NCBI RefSeq assembly: GCF_904846155.1
Contig: NZ_CAJGZP010000001.1
Span: 496,001-560,000 of the forward strand
Origin: Psychrobacter fulvigenes
Lineage (GTDB): Bacteria > Pseudomonadota > Gammaproteobacteria > Pseudomonadales > Moraxellaceae
Direction of reading: 5' to 3'
Length of the DNA: 64,000 nucleotides
Position 1 is the stretch's first letter. Every line of letters starts with the position of its first letter. Below are positions 27,550-35,408 of this stretch, piece after piece. Position numbers and translations under genes: made by a program. The notes beneath the pieces are model-generated. The model ran no database searches and had not been told where the DNA came from. It saw nothing but the letters and a program-made list of their open reading frames with translations.

Positions 27550-29232
27550 ATGAAGCTTAGTAATCCACCCCAAGCAAAAGCCATTTGGCTATTTGTGACG
27601 ATTTTATTCATCGCCTTTCTGTTTGTACCATTAGGAAAGGTGTTGGCGTTATCCTTGAATACCAGCGATGGGTTTGGCTTAGATAACTATACGAGTATCG
27701 TTAGTAGTAACGACTTTCAACAGGTGATGATCAATAGTTTTGTTGTGGCGACGGTGAGCGCGCTGAGCGCCACAATGCTCGCTTTTATTTTAGCTTATAC
27801 CGTACATTGGACCAATTTGCCTAAAAGCTTCAAAAAAGTCATTAAAATCGCGGCATTATTCCCCATGCTATTGCCAACGGTGACTTACGGTTTTGCCATT
27901 ATCTATACCTTTGGTAAGCAAGGCTTGCTGACACAAATACTGGGCTTTCAGCTATTTGAGAACATATATGGCTTTCAAGGGATGTGGCTTGGCTACACCA
28001 TCTATACTTTGCCCATTGCCTTTTTATTACTCAATAATACCTTTCAATATTTAGACAAAAAATTCGTCATTGTCTCAGAATTGATGGGCGACTCCCATCT
28101 GCGCCAGTTCGATATGACGGTGATTCGTCCTTTGATTGGTACCTTTGCCGCGGCCATGATTCAATGCTTCTTTTTAGCCTTCACTGACTTTGGGATACCA
28201 GCCTCTATTGGCGGCGAGTATAAAGTCATCGCTATTGAACTATACACACAGATATTAGGTGCGTCGCCTTCGTTTGAAAAAGGCGCAGTGGTCGCGCTGT
28301 TTATGCTCATTCCTTCCGTACTGAGTATTGGTCTGCTGTGGTATGTCGCTCGTTTTAATATCCGTTACAACACAGTTGAAAGTATCGATTTACCTACCTC
28401 GAAAGTTAAAGACAGAGCGTTAGCCATTTTATCCAGCACTATCTTGTTTTGCTTACTCACTGTGTTTGCGGTGATATTTATCATTCCATGGATAAAAACA
28501 TGGCCTTATCAAATGCAATTTAGCACTGAGACGGTCAGCAAGGTTTTAGCCTCTACCAATCTAATGCGGGTCTACCAAAACTCACTCATCGTCGCGGTGT
28601 TGACAGCTGTCTTTGGTACTTTAATCACTTATTTTTCAGCGTTATTGTGCGAGCGCTCTGGTTTATTCAAAATCGGAAAATTCAGTATAGAGAGCTCAGC
28701 TCTGGTGACCAACACCGTGCCAGGGATGGTCGTGGGTATCGCGTATCTCATGGTGTTTTCTGGATCTGCTGTTGCCAATACCATCTTTATTATCGTAATA
28801 AGCAACATAATTCATTACTTTGCGACGCCTTATCTGATGAGCAAAAACGCGCTATCTAAAATGAACTTAGGCTGGGAGACGACTGCTAGTCTATTGGGCG
28901 ACTCATGGGTTAAGTCTCTGATACGAATTGTGATTCCGAACTCATTGTTTACCTTAATTGAAGTCGCGTCATTCTACTTTATCAGTGCCATGGTGACGAT
29001 TAGCGCAGTTATTTTTATTTCTGGTGCAAAAACCATGGTGCTCACCACCAAGATTGTAGAGTTACAGCATTTTGCGCGTTTTGATGAGATTTTCATCTTA
29101 TCCCTTATGATACTGATCACCAATATCTGCGCGTTACTTCTGTTTGCCATTATTCGTCATTTATATAGTAAACGCCTTTACGGCACCACCAAAGTAAAAG
29201 ACGAGACACTTGTTGTGCCAACGACAGCATGA
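27550..29232 (+). CDS. ABC transporter permease, two fused domains (PhnUV-like)
   Basis: About 560 residues with roughly 12 membrane segments and two copies of the binding-protein-dependent permease domain, with EAA-like loops near SELMGDSHLRQF and TASLLGDSWVKSL. This fused architecture is shared with ferric and aminophosphonate importers in which one polypeptide replaces PhnU plus PhnV. A TTG at 27535 would add five residues; GGA lies just before the ATG at 27550, which I prefer with moderate certainty. It follows the ATPase gene by about 100 bases. Confidence 0.85.
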   Translation: MKLSNPPQAKAIWLFVTILFIAFLFVPLGKVLALSLNTSDGFGLDNYTSIVSSNDFQQVMINSFVVATVSALSATMLAFILAYTVHWTNLPKSFKKVIKIAALFPMLLPTVTYGFAIIYTFGKQGLLTQILGFQLFENIYGFQGMWLGYTIYTLPIAFLLLNNTFQYLDKKFVIVSELMGDSHLRQFDMTVIRPLIGTFAAAMIQCFFLAFTDFGIPASIGGEYKVIAIELYTQILGASPSFEKGAVVALFMLIPSVLSIGLLWYVARFNIRYNTVESIDLPTSKVKDRALAILSSTILFCLLTVFAVIFIIPWIKTWPYQMQFSTETVSKVLASTNLMRVYQNSLIVAVLTAVFGTLITYFSALLCERSGLFKIGKFSIESSALVTNTVPGMVVGIAYLMVFSGSAVANTIFIIVISNIIHYFATPYLMSKNALSKMNLGWETTASLLGDSWVKSLIRIVIPNSLFTLIEVASFYFISAMVTISAVIFISGAKTMVLTTKIVELQHFARFDEIFILSLMILITNICALLLFAIIRHLYSKRLYGTTKVKDETLVVPTTA

Positions 29233-29309
29233 GCAGATCAACTGATCGTTATCGACCATACAAATAAGACTGTAATCATTAAAACTCAATAAAACTTATA
29301 GGATAAAAA

Positions 29310-30302
29310 ATGTTTCCATTCAAAACGTTAGTGCTAGGACTTACGTGCAGCATGATATTGACAGGCTGTGGCTCAGCGTCTTCAAAGGGAAGTAGCACAG
29401 AGGAGGTCATCATTTATAGTAACGCCGATGTAGAAGCGGTAGAAGTTATTCAAGAGGTATTAGACGAAGCAGGCTATGAGGGTCAATATATCTTCCAATC
29501 CTTTGGCACCGGTGAGCTGGGCGGGCGCTTGTTGGCAGAAGGTAAAAACACAGAGGCAGATCTGGTTACCATGAGCTCGTTTTATTTAGAGAGCGCGCAG
29601 GAAAAGCATTCGATGTTTAAGGATGTCAGCTTTGAGGTCAACCCGCAACTTGCAGTACCAAGTTACTATGCGCCCATCTTAAGTTTTACTGGGGCAATTA
29701 TTTTAAATACCAAAGAGATGGCCGCGCAAAATCTGCCTAGACCAACCAGCGCCAAAGATTTGGCAAAGCCCATCTACCAAAACAAAATTGCTATGGTTGA
29801 TCCCAATGGCTCGTCTACTGGTTGGTTATTTGTACAAAACATCACCGCTACGTATGGCATGGATGCCGAAGGACAAACACTCATGAATCATATTCGTGAC
29901 AACGCGGGGCCAAATTTAGAGCTGTCAGGATCAGGTCCGTTAAAAAAGGTCATGGCAGGTGAGGTGCCCATTGGTTTTGGTATGCGCCATCAAGCAGTCG
30001 TTAATAAAGCAGAAGGTCTGCCCATTGATTACATTGACCCAAGCGAAGGCAACTATACGCTGAGTGAATCAGTCGCGATCATCGATAAAGGCGAAAAAAC
30101 CAACCAAAATGCGATGAAAATGGCCGAAGTCATCGTCAAAAATGTACGGCCTCAACTGCTAGAGATATACCCAAACATCATCTATGACGGCGAGACAGTG
30201 GCACCTGAGAACCAAATCAAAAATGTAAAAACCTATGCTGAACCGCTTACCGCTGAGTTATTAGATAAGCACAGGGCATTTTTTCACGGTCAAAAGATAT
30301 AA
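29310..30302 (+). CDS. Substrate-binding lipoprotein of the phosphonate ABC transporter
   Basis: 330 residues. The signal peptide ends in lipobox L-T-G-C (TCSMILTGCGSAS), so it is a lipoprotein. The mature part is a type 2 periplasmic binding protein of the iron/thiamine/aminophosphonate class, starting EEVIIYSNADVEAVEV and containing DLVTMSSFYLE and DPNGSSTGWLF. It should capture the ligand for the permease and ATPase encoded upstream. The ligand is inferred from the neighbouring FAD oxidase and phosphonatase genes. Confidence 0.87.
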   Translation: MFPFKTLVLGLTCSMILTGCGSASSKGSSTEEVIIYSNADVEAVEVIQEVLDEAGYEGQYIFQSFGTGELGGRLLAEGKNTEADLVTMSSFYLESAQEKHSMFKDVSFEVNPQLAVPSYYAPILSFTGAIILNTKEMAAQNLPRPTSAKDLAKPIYQNKIAMVDPNGSSTGWLFVQNITATYGMDAEGQTLMNHIRDNAGPNLELSGSGPLKKVMAGEVPIGFGMRHQAVVNKAEGLPIDYIDPSEGNYTLSESVAIIDKGEKTNQNAMKMAEVIVKNVRPQLLEIYPNIIYDGETVAPENQIKNVKTYAEPLTAELLDKHRAFFHGQKI

Positions 30303-30339
30303 GTTCTAATTTTTGAGGTTAAAACCAAGGAATACCCCT

Positions 30340-31482
30340 ATGCAGTTATCAACCAAATTACCCCCAAAAAAATACGATGTGGTGATCGTCGGTGGCGGCA
30401 TCATCGGTCTTGCCAGCGCTTATGCCGCAGTCAAAAAAGGACTGAGTGTGGCACTGGTAGAGCGGGAGTCGCAGAATAAAGATGCATCAGTACGCAATTT
30501 TGGTTTTGTTACCGTCAGTGGCCAACAAAGTGGCGCACATTGGCAACGTGCGATGCACTCCCGTAACGTGTGGGCGGATATTGCACCTCAAGCGGGTATT
30601 GAAATGGAGCATAGCGGCTTGCATATGCTGATTCAGCGTCCAGAAGCGATGGACGTGGCTGAGGCGTTTTTACAGACAGATATGGGCGCGTCTTGTCGAT
30701 TACTGACTCAATCTGAAATAGCTGAAAATGCCCCTTATCTTAAACAAGGTTTGGGTGTGTTATATAGCCCTCATGAGCTCAGAGTCGAATCAAAGACCGC
30801 TATCAGTAAATTAGCTAACTGGTTAGCGCAGATCCATGGCGTGGACTTTTATAACAAGACGACCGTCCATTCTATCGAGTTGCCAGTGGTGCATACCAGC
30901 CGTGGTACGCTGCAGGCCGAGCATTGTGTTGTTTGCCCTGGTAGCGATTTGCACAGTTTATATCCAGATACCTTGGCGCAGGCTAAGGCCAAACTTTGCA
31001 CGCTCAATATGATGCGTGTGATGCCCAAAAAAGACTTTAAGTTAAATGCAGCGGTGATGTCGGATTTAAGCTTTGCTCGCTACGATGGGTTTGCTAAGTT
31101 ACCTGAAGCTCAAGGGTTAATCACTTTACTAGATGATATTCAGTCAGCCGAGCGTAAGGCTGGTGTGCATCTGATCGTTGTACAATCTGCGGATGGCTCT
31201 CTCATTATCGGTGATAGTCATGATTATAGTGATAGAGAGCTGCCATTTAGAGAGGTGCGTCTTGATGAATTGATTATCAATGAATTCCATCAAGTGATGG
31301 ATATAGGTGAAATTGATATTGTGCAGCATTGGTTAGGGGTTTATCCCAGCGGTGATGATGTGGTGTTCACAGCGTCTCCAGAAAAAGGCGTGGTTATCGG
31401 ATCGGTGACTGGCGGTACAGGTGCTTCAACAGGATTTGCGTTCGGTGAAGAGTTAATTGATTTAGTATTGGAGTCGAAATAA
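30340..31482 (+). CDS. FAD-dependent oxidoreductase of the phosphonate-associated DAO family (TIGR03364-like)
   Basis: 380 residues with an N-terminal dinucleotide-binding motif (VVIVGGGIIGLASAYAA, about residues 13-29) and the D-amino-acid-oxidase fold. The clade regularly found beside phosphonatase-like hydrolases begins this way and carries the NFGFVTVSGQQSG motif. Members are reported to oxidise aminophosphonates (2-aminoethylphosphonate or its N-methyl form) to phosphonoacetaldehyde, replacing the PhnW transaminase. CAAGGA stands before the ATG at 30340; an upstream TTG in frame is less likely. The stop overlaps the next start by one base, so the two are translationally coupled. Confidence 0.85.
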   Translation: MQLSTKLPPKKYDVVIVGGGIIGLASAYAAVKKGLSVALVERESQNKDASVRNFGFVTVSGQQSGAHWQRAMHSRNVWADIAPQAGIEMEHSGLHMLIQRPEAMDVAEAFLQTDMGASCRLLTQSEIAENAPYLKQGLGVLYSPHELRVESKTAISKLANWLAQIHGVDFYNKTTVHSIELPVVHTSRGTLQAEHCVVCPGSDLHSLYPDTLAQAKAKLCTLNMMRVMPKKDFKLNAAVMSDLSFARYDGFAKLPEAQGLITLLDDIQSAERKAGVHLIVVQSADGSLIIGDSHDYSDRELPFREVRLDELIINEFHQVMDIGEIDIVQHWLGVYPSGDDVVFTASPEKGVVIGSVTGGTGASTGFAFGEELIDLVLESK

Positions 31483-32216
31483 TGAGTACAGATATTATGA
31501 GCATCAAAGATAAGTTCGATAACATCACACTTTGTGTCTTTGACATGGCAGGTACGACCGTCAATGAAGATAATTTGGTTTACAAAACAGTGCAGGATGC
31601 TATCAATCAGGTACTCGCTGATGCAGGTAAACTTGATAAACAAGTAGATCTGGATATTTGCTTAGTATTTGGGGCGGGCAAGGAAAAACGCCAAGCCATT
31701 AATGACATACTTAACCAGTTAGATATGCCTGATATTGAGGTTGAACAGCTGACAAACACAGCGTTTGCTGTCTTTAAAACCAGTTTGGCGACAGCTTATA
31801 CAAAAGATACCTTAGCTGCGTTTGAGGGTATATTGACGTTGATTGACAAGCTAAAAGTCAGTAATAGAAAGGTCGTCCTAAATACGGGCTATGATGCAAA
31901 GACTGCCAATAAAATATTAGATATATTGGGGTGGTCAGCAGGGCGTGAGATTGATGCGTTGATTACTGCGGACGATGTCACGAATGGTCGTCCTGCGCCA
32001 GATATGATTATGCTGGCGATGGACAAGTTTGGCATTGAGGATTCAAAGAAAGTGTTAAAAGCGGGTGATAGTGGTATCGATATTGAAGAAGGTAAGAATA
32101 CTGATTGTGGCTTATGTATCGGCGTTCTGACTGGAGCGCAGACCAAGGTACAACTTGAAAAGTATTCACCAGATGTAGTATTAGATAAATTGACTGATTT
32201 GGCTGAATTGATTTAG
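31482..32216 (+). CDS. Phosphonatase-like HAD hydrolase (PhnX-like, TIGR03351-type)
   Basis: 244 residues of the haloacid dehalogenase superfamily. The nucleophile is D21 in FDMAGTT. K67 in VFGAGKEKR aligns by eye with the Schiff-base lysine of PhnX (MGLLK). TADDVTNGRPAPDM and KAGDSGIDIEEG match the PhnX blocks DDVPAGRP and GDTVSD. This supports cleavage of the C-P bond of phosphonoacetaldehyde to acetaldehyde and phosphate. It overlaps the oxidase gene by one base and is the last gene before a terminator. Confidence 0.88.
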   Translation: MSTDIMSIKDKFDNITLCVFDMAGTTVNEDNLVYKTVQDAINQVLADAGKLDKQVDLDICLVFGAGKEKRQAINDILNQLDMPDIEVEQLTNTAFAVFKTSLATAYTKDTLAAFEGILTLIDKLKVSNRKVVLNTGYDAKTANKILDILGWSAGREIDALITADDVTNGRPAPDMIMLAMDKFGIEDSKKVLKAGDSGIDIEEGKNTDCGLCIGVLTGAQTKVQLEKYSPDVVLDKLTDLAELI

Positions 32217-32218
32217 AA

Positions 32219-32264
32219 ATAGTAGCGTTTTAAATTTAGATATAGTAGCGTTTTAAATTTAGAT
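32219..32264. repeat. Exact 23-bp tandem duplication
   Basis: The unit beginning ATAGTAGCGTTTTAAATT occurs twice head to tail directly after the PhnX-like stop codon. It is non-coding and looks like recent slippage. Confidence 0.85.
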
Positions 32265-32313
32265 TTAGCGAGCAGCCAAAATTTAAAATAATGCCAGTTT
32301 ATTGTAGATAAAG

Positions 32314-32341
32314 AGGGTTGCACAGAAGTGTGACCCTTTTT
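32314..32341 (+). terminator. Terminator of the phosphonate operon
   Basis: AGGGTTGCAC and GTGTGACCCT pair, with two G-U wobbles in RNA, around AGAA, followed by TTTTT. It ends the five-gene operon and separates it from the TSUP gene. Confidence 0.7.
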
Positions 32342-32664
32342 GTGTTGAGCATTCGCTGCTCCTACGCAGTGTGAAAGCCTTAAAATAGTGATGTCTTTGA
32401 AACTTTAAAAAATGGATAATACCTATTCGTGATTGGACAGTATCGCTCTATGGCTTTATCATGGCGCGTTCTAAACAAAGTGGCTAATGAAATGAGCTGC
32501 GGTTATATTTAGTTAGATAGCTTTAACTGTGTCAGCAGTCATTGCTATCTGTTCTTCGAGTATTTCTTTATCAAAATCTTCCTTAGATTTTTATTTTAGT
32601 TTGATATGTATTAGCACCAGACCAGAGGTCCGATGCTGACTATTTCTATTACAAGGCCAGAGTC

Positions 32665-33420
32665 ATGGACTTATCGTTATCTTTAGAAATTATATTAATG
32701 CTCACTGCGGTAGCGGCGCTTGCTGGCTTCATTGACGCTATCGCAGGGGGTGGCGGCTTGCTGACCATTCCTGCCATGCTGCTGGCAAACATACCACCAG
32801 TCATGACATTGGGCACCAACAAGTTACAAGCCGCGTCAGGGGCGCTTGCAGCGTCTATTACCATGATTAGAAAAGGTATCGTTAAGCCTCAACGCATCAA
32901 AGTTGCCATTATTGCTGCTTTTTTGGGTTCAGTACTTGGTACGATCGCAGTACAGATGTCACCCCCTGATTTGCTTGAAAAGCTTATTCCGTTTTTGATT
33001 GCCGCCATCGGTATTTATACCTTATTTGCGCCCAGACTTGGCGAAGTAGAAGCGGCACCGCGTATCTCAGAAGGCAAGTGGCAAAAAGTTGTCGCGCCAC
33101 TCATCGGGTTTTATGATGGTTATATCGGCCCTGGTACAGGGATGTTTTTTGCGCTTGGTAATGTCGCTTTGCGCGGTCGGCAGATTATTGAAGCCACGGG
33201 TGCGGCAAAGGTATTGAACTTATCAACCAATATTGGCTCGCTGATATTTTTTATTTTGGGCGGTAATGTGATTTGGAAAGTGGGGCTGGCGATGATGGTT
33301 GGGCAAATAATCGGCGCGTATTTTGGCTCAAATATGGTGGTCAAAGGTGGTAGTAAGCTCATTCGCTTTATGATTGTTTTGGTGTGCTTGGCAATGATTA
33401 CCAAATACGTCATTGGTTGA
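32665..33420 (+). CDS. TSUP (TauE/SafE) family membrane permease
   Basis: 251 residues with about eight hydrophobic segments. The family pattern AGFIDAIAGGGGLLTIPAML and the second-half repeat GFYDGYIGPGTGMFFALG are both present. TSUP proteins move sulfur-containing or small organic anions, often sulfonates or sulfite. The gene stands 450 bases after the phosphonate terminator and has its own promoter region, so a link to phosphonate use is not supported by sequence. Confidence 0.88.
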   Translation: MDLSLSLEIILMLTAVAALAGFIDAIAGGGGLLTIPAMLLANIPPVMTLGTNKLQAASGALAASITMIRKGIVKPQRIKVAIIAAFLGSVLGTIAVQMSPPDLLEKLIPFLIAAIGIYTLFAPRLGEVEAAPRISEGKWQKVVAPLIGFYDGYIGPGTGMFFALGNVALRGRQIIEATGAAKVLNLSTNIGSLIFFILGGNVIWKVGLAMMVGQIIGAYFGSNMVVKGGSKLIRFMIVLVCLAMITKYVIG

Positions 33421-33460
33421 TTTAGAGTTAACAGACCCTAGTAAGAATGCTGTTTTAAAC

Positions 33461-33490
33461 AAAACCCCAGACCAAATTGGCTGGGGTTTT
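33461..33490. terminator. Bidirectional terminator between TSUP and the symporter gene
   Basis: AAAACCCCAG pairs with CTGGGGTTTT around a ten-base loop (itself partly palindromic, CCAAATTGG). A and T runs on both sides suit both convergent genes. Confidence 0.85.
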
Positions 33491-33547
33491 GGTGTTTTAT
33501 AACACTTGTTTCAGTTAAATTATTGAGCTAGCTTTTATATGCTCTGG

Positions 33548-34912
33548 TTATTTGCGACGATCCACATCATCATATTCGCTACCCATCAAGCCATCGCTAA
33601 AGACTTCAGAAAACTCACGTTTGCTGTCTTTATCAATATGACCGTCGAATACATCTTTGGTACCTGCATCAGGGTCATTATAGATAGCCACGTCCATCTT
33701 GTCTTCTGATTTTGCCACAATAGCAGTCACTGCAGCATCACCGCCGACGTTCACAGCAGTACGCAGCATATCAAGAATACGATCCACACCTAGGATAAGA
33801 CCGATGCCCTCGATAGGTAAGCCAACTTGAGCAAATACCATCGATAACATAATCAGACCGACACCAGGGACACCAGCGGTACCGACAGACGCCAGTACAG
33901 ACATCAAGATGACAGTTAGATACTCTGTGACTCCCAAATCAATGCCATAAATATTGGCAATAAAGATGGTCGCTGTCCCTTGCATGATGGCGGTACCATC
34001 CATGTTGATGGTAGCACCAAAAGGTACGGTAAAAGACGCGACTGAGTTATTGACACCCATGCGCTTGGTAATCGTGCGTAAGGTAATAGGAATGGTGGCA
34101 TTCGAGCTTGAAGTACTAAAAGCAAAGATTTGTACTTCACGCATTTTTGCCAAAAAGGTTCTGACTGATAAGCCAGAAAATAGCTTAAGTACAATCATCA
34201 TGGTTATAAAGAAGTGGAAAGCCAGTGAGCCAACCAGTACAGCGACATAGCCTAGCAGTGACCAAATCAGATCTAAGCCGAGCTCAGCCATGGCTTTGGT
34301 CAAAAGGGCAAATACACCATATGGTGCCAAGTTCATGATGATGGTCACCATCTTTAGGATGACTTCATTAATCAGCTCTAAGCTTTGTACCAAGCCTTTG
34401 GCAGGCTTGCCAACCATTAAGATACTGATACCGATCAAGATAGCGAAGAAGATAATCGATAACATATCGCCATTTGCCATCGCGCTGATGGGGTTAGAGG
34501 GGATAATGTTAGAAAATACATCCAGTAGCGGCGGTGCAGACTTGGCTTCAAATGCTGCTTCGGTGGCGATATCCATGCCTTTACCGATGCCAAATAGCGA
34601 GCCAAGTCCAATAGCAGTCGCGATTGCTAGCGCCGTTGTCATCATATAGATGAGGAAAGTCTTGGTACCAATACGGCCAAGCAAACGGATGTCACCGATA
34701 CCACACACACCACAAATCAGTGAGATGAGTACTAATGGTACGACTAGCATTTTTAAAGAGTTGACGAACAGCTTACCGATGATGGCCATAAAACCATTGG
34801 TAATATATGTGTTAACAAAACTGCCCTCAGCGTTAAGTCCAGAATAGTTTATAAATAAACCCAGTGCGATACCGAGCACCATGGCAACGATGATCTTGCC
34901 CGTTAGCCCCAA
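33548..34912 (-). CDS. Dicarboxylate/amino acid:cation symporter (DAACS family), damaged start region
   Basis: 454 residues from a TTG start. The sodium- or proton-coupled symporter fold is clear: GLTGKIIVAMVLGIALGLF at the N-terminus, SSSNATIPITLRT (serine-rich re-entrant loop), and the NMDGTAIMQ motif, followed by GVPGVGLIMLSMV. Substrates of the family are C4-dicarboxylates, aspartate, glutamate or serine. Reading upstream in frame gives ATG-TAG-AAA-AAT-TTG: the ATG at 34924, which has AAGGA at proper spacing, is followed at once by a stop. The C-terminal 50 residues are a charged hydrophilic tail. Confidence 0.87.
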   Translation of the reverse strand: MGLTGKIIVAMVLGIALGLFINYSGLNAEGSFVNTYITNGFMAIIGKLFVNSLKMLVVPLVLISLICGVCGIGDIRLLGRIGTKTFLIYMMTTALAIATAIGLGSLFGIGKGMDIATEAAFEAKSAPPLLDVFSNIIPSNPISAMANGDMLSIIFFAILIGISILMVGKPAKGLVQSLELINEVILKMVTIIMNLAPYGVFALLTKAMAELGLDLIWSLLGYVAVLVGSLAFHFFITMMIVLKLFSGLSVRTFLAKMREVQIFAFSTSSSNATIPITLRTITKRMGVNNSVASFTVPFGATINMDGTAIMQGTATIFIANIYGIDLGVTEYLTVILMSVLASVGTAGVPGVGLIMLSMVFAQVGLPIEGIGLILGVDRILDMLRTAVNVGGDAAVTAIVAKSEDKMDVAIYNDPDAGTKDVFDGHIDKDSKREFSEVFSDGLMGSEYDDVDRRK

Positions 34913-34924
34913 ATTTTTCTACAT

Positions 34925-35408
34925 AATACATATCCTTTTTGTGCATAACGATCGTGTGAATATACGGTGCTCAAATCAATGTGATTATGAGAGTGGTTTC
35001 CATCACAGTTACAGTTATGCCTATTAAATTCTTTAGGTTGTCTTTCGAGTTTGTCGCTTGATGCTATATTTTCGAGGACAATATAAAAGAATAGTTAAGG
35101 GTACTGCAAGATTTTTTTATAATTTAAGTTCAATGGACGTTCCTTGTCACCGCTATGTGCCCACAAATAGCTGTTTTTATTCTAAACGGTTTGTTGGGTA
35201 TATGAAACAAAATATTTATACAACTGTCTATGAGACAAATAATGACCAAAAAAAAGCAAGACAGCCGTCAAAGGGCAATCTTGCTTTTAGGGTCTATTGG
35301 ACATTCGACCTTGGCACTGACAGACCCTAATAAAGCTCACAATTCATAAAGGATGATAAAGGTTAGGATTGCTAAACGCTTCCTAACCTTATTTTTTTAA
35401 CGAAACTG
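34925..35408. other. Intergenic region between the symporter gene and fadE
   Basis: About 480 bases. A 90-codon open frame at 35058-35330 has no recognisable protein and ends inside repeat sequence, so I do not call it a gene. A hairpin AAAAGCAAGA / TCTTGCTTTT lies at 35252-35288 and directly abuts the small element at 35288-35329. A third hairpin, AAGGTTAGGA / TCCTAACCTT, at 35362-35392 probably ends transcription near the fadE stop. Confidence 0.5.
35288..35329. repeat. Short relative of the 268-bp MITE-like element
   Basis: 42 bases from TAGGGTCTATTGGACATTCG to CAGACCCTA. The ends match those of the element at 21420-21687 (AGGGTCTGTTGAACATTC and CAGACCCT) with a few changes, while the interior is gone. 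It looks like a deletion derivative or solo ends. Confidence 0.6.

Noticed and set aside
32665..33420. TSUP permease as sixth gene of the phosphonate operon
   Set aside because: A terminator and about 450 bases separate it from the operon, and it has no Pho box of its own.
35058..35330. 90-codon open frame upstream of the symporter and fadE genes
   Set aside because: No recognisable domain, no ribosome binding site, and its end runs through hairpin and MITE-derived sequence.
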